Assembly (NCBI GenBank): GCA_003219345.1 | Contig: QHOP01000327.1 | Coordinates: 1-6,521 of the forward strand | DNA: 6,521 nucleotides | From: Verrucomicrobiota bacterium | GTDB taxonomy: Bacteria; Verrucomicrobiota; Verrucomicrobiia; Limisphaerales; AV2 | Direction: 5' to 3' | In this document: piece by piece, positions 5,711 through 6,521 of the stretch | How the letters are laid out: every line of letters begins with the position of its first letter | Position numbering within the stretch: position 1 is the stretch's first letter | Translations under genes and position numbers: made by a program | The notes under the pieces: model-generated | Databases searched by the model: none | What the model was told of the DNA's origin: nothing | Seen by the model: the letters and a program-made list of their open reading frames with translations, nothing else

Positions 5711-6521
5711 ATGAGACTCTTAGCACCAAAAGCAACGACCCGCTTCGTCCGATATCGCGGGCGGCTAGCGCTCTTTCATAACGTAGCGCGGCATGAGGAT
5801 TATTGGAGAGACTATTGGACCGATGCAAAAAGAAACGCACTGCTTAACAACGGTTCCCAAGGCGAGTTTGGTGAATTCGAATCAGTTTTTTCCAAGCATC
5901 TCCCCAAGGCGGGGCGGATTCTTGAAGCAGGCTGTGGCGCGGGGCATCTCGTCGCTGCGCTCAAGGCCCGCGGATACAGCGCGTTCGGTGTGGATTATGA
6001 ACTCGAAGTTGTTGATTTCCTCAACCGTGAGTACCCAGACTTGGCCATTCACGCCGGAAACATCCTAAAACTTGACCTGCCGGCCAAGTCGTTGAACGGC
6101 TATGTTTCCTTAGGTGTCGTTGAGCATTTCGAGGAGGGCCCGGACCCAGCGCTGCGCGAGGCAAGACGTGTATTGCAGGATGGTGGCGTCGCCTTGATCT
6201 CGGTGCCGCACCTGAATCCTCTGCGGCAGCGATACCTGGGCAGGCTCCAAGACTCGTCGATCAGCCAGGGATTGTTCTTCCACCAATTCTATTACGGCCC
6301 AAAAGAGTTTTCATCACTCTTGATGAAGGAGGGCTTTCGAGTGGTGGAATTGTTCCCCTACGCAGTGGAGGCGTTCCTGACGCGTGAGCATCCTCTGGTT
6401 GCACGCTTCTGGCGGTCCTCATTCTCGAGAGAGAGGTTGAGATGTTTTGGCAGAGCGTGGATTGCCTCCTTCCGGGGTGCGTTGGCGATGCGTTACAGCC
6501 ACATGCTGATGTATGTGTGTA
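5711..6521 (+). CDS. Class I SAM-dependent methyltransferase, 3' partial
   Basis: The frame from the ATG at 5711 stays open for 270 codons to the window edge, so the stop lies outside. The SAM-binding core is clear: ILEAGCGAGHL (residues 70-80, motif I), FGVDYE (Asp95, ribose contact), the motif around 134-141 with LGVVEHFE, and ARRVLQDGGVALISVPHLNP (151-170) as the post-III strand and loop. The N-terminus has the aromatic EDYWRDYW (29-36) seen before the core in many Methyltransf_11/23-type enzymes. An in-frame TGA at 5702-5704 limits the start, and GGTGA at 5700-5704 lies six bases before the ATG. It follows neuB by 76 bases across a hairpin. It is not a copy of the methyltransferase at 1773: apart from the SAM motifs the sequences differ. 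A role in O-methylating the glycan or its lipid carrier is inferred from context only. Confidence 0.85.
   Translation, partial: MRLLAPKATTRFVRYRGRLALFHNVARHEDYWRDYWTDAKRNALLNNGSQGEFGEFESVFSKHLPKAGRILEAGCGAGHLVAALKARGYSAFGVDYELEVVDFLNREYPDLAIHAGNILKLDLPAKSLNGYVSLGVVEHFEEGPDPALREARRVLQDGGVALISVPHLNPLRQRYLGRLQDSSISQGLFFHQFYYGPKEFSSLLMKEGFRVVELFPYAVEAFLTREHPLVARFWRSSFSRERLRCFGRAWIASFRGALAMRYSHMLMYVC

Noticed and set aside
5793..6068. A 91-codon plus-strand frame in the last gene
   Set aside because: It is out of frame with the methyltransferase at 5711, whose motifs run through the same bases, so it is a shadow.
1..6521. CRISPR array, tRNA or rRNA
   Set aside because: No regularly spaced repeats and no tRNA- or rRNA-like sequence were seen on either strand.

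Overview
This window is part of a bacterial surface-glycan locus built around a nonulosonic (sialic-type) acid. All supported genes lie on the + strand. Most of the DNA is GC-rich (36-37 of 60 bases in two lines I counted) with G/C-rich third codon positions. The host is probably a GC-rich, Gram-negative-type bacterium, but nothing in the sequence fixes the taxon.

Layout: (1) 1-715, a CMP-sialic acid synthetase (NeuA type) whose first codons lie before the window. (2) 777-1703, a PhyH-type Fe(II)/2-oxoglutarate oxygenase. (3) 1773-2723, a class I SAM methyltransferase. (4) 2750-3131, a stretch of gene debris: a diverged copy of the first ~25 codons of neuB, followed by coding-like sequence of an unrecognised gene whose frame shifts. 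(5) 3150-4388, a GT4-like glycosyltransferase that is much AT-richer than its neighbours and looks imported. (6) 4389-4602, a gap with no recognisable gene. (7) 4603-5634, an intact sialic acid synthase (NeuB) with a C-terminal SAF/antifreeze-like domain. (8) 5635-5710, a short gap with a hairpin. (9) 5711-6521, a second, different SAM methyltransferase that runs off the 3' edge.

Working model: NeuB condenses phosphoenolpyruvate with an N-acylated hexosamine to give the nonulosonic acid, and NeuA activates it with CTP. The glycosyltransferase transfers a sugar onto the glycan. The oxygenase and the two methyltransferases could tailor the sugar by hydroxylation and O-methylation. The epimerase (NeuC type) that would supply the NeuB substrate is not in the window, and the exact sugar (Neu5Ac, legionaminic or another) cannot be read from the sequence.

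The most notable points are the neuB 5' relic upstream of the AT-rich insert, which suggests repeated recombination at this spot, and the oxygenase placed next to the sugar-activating enzyme.
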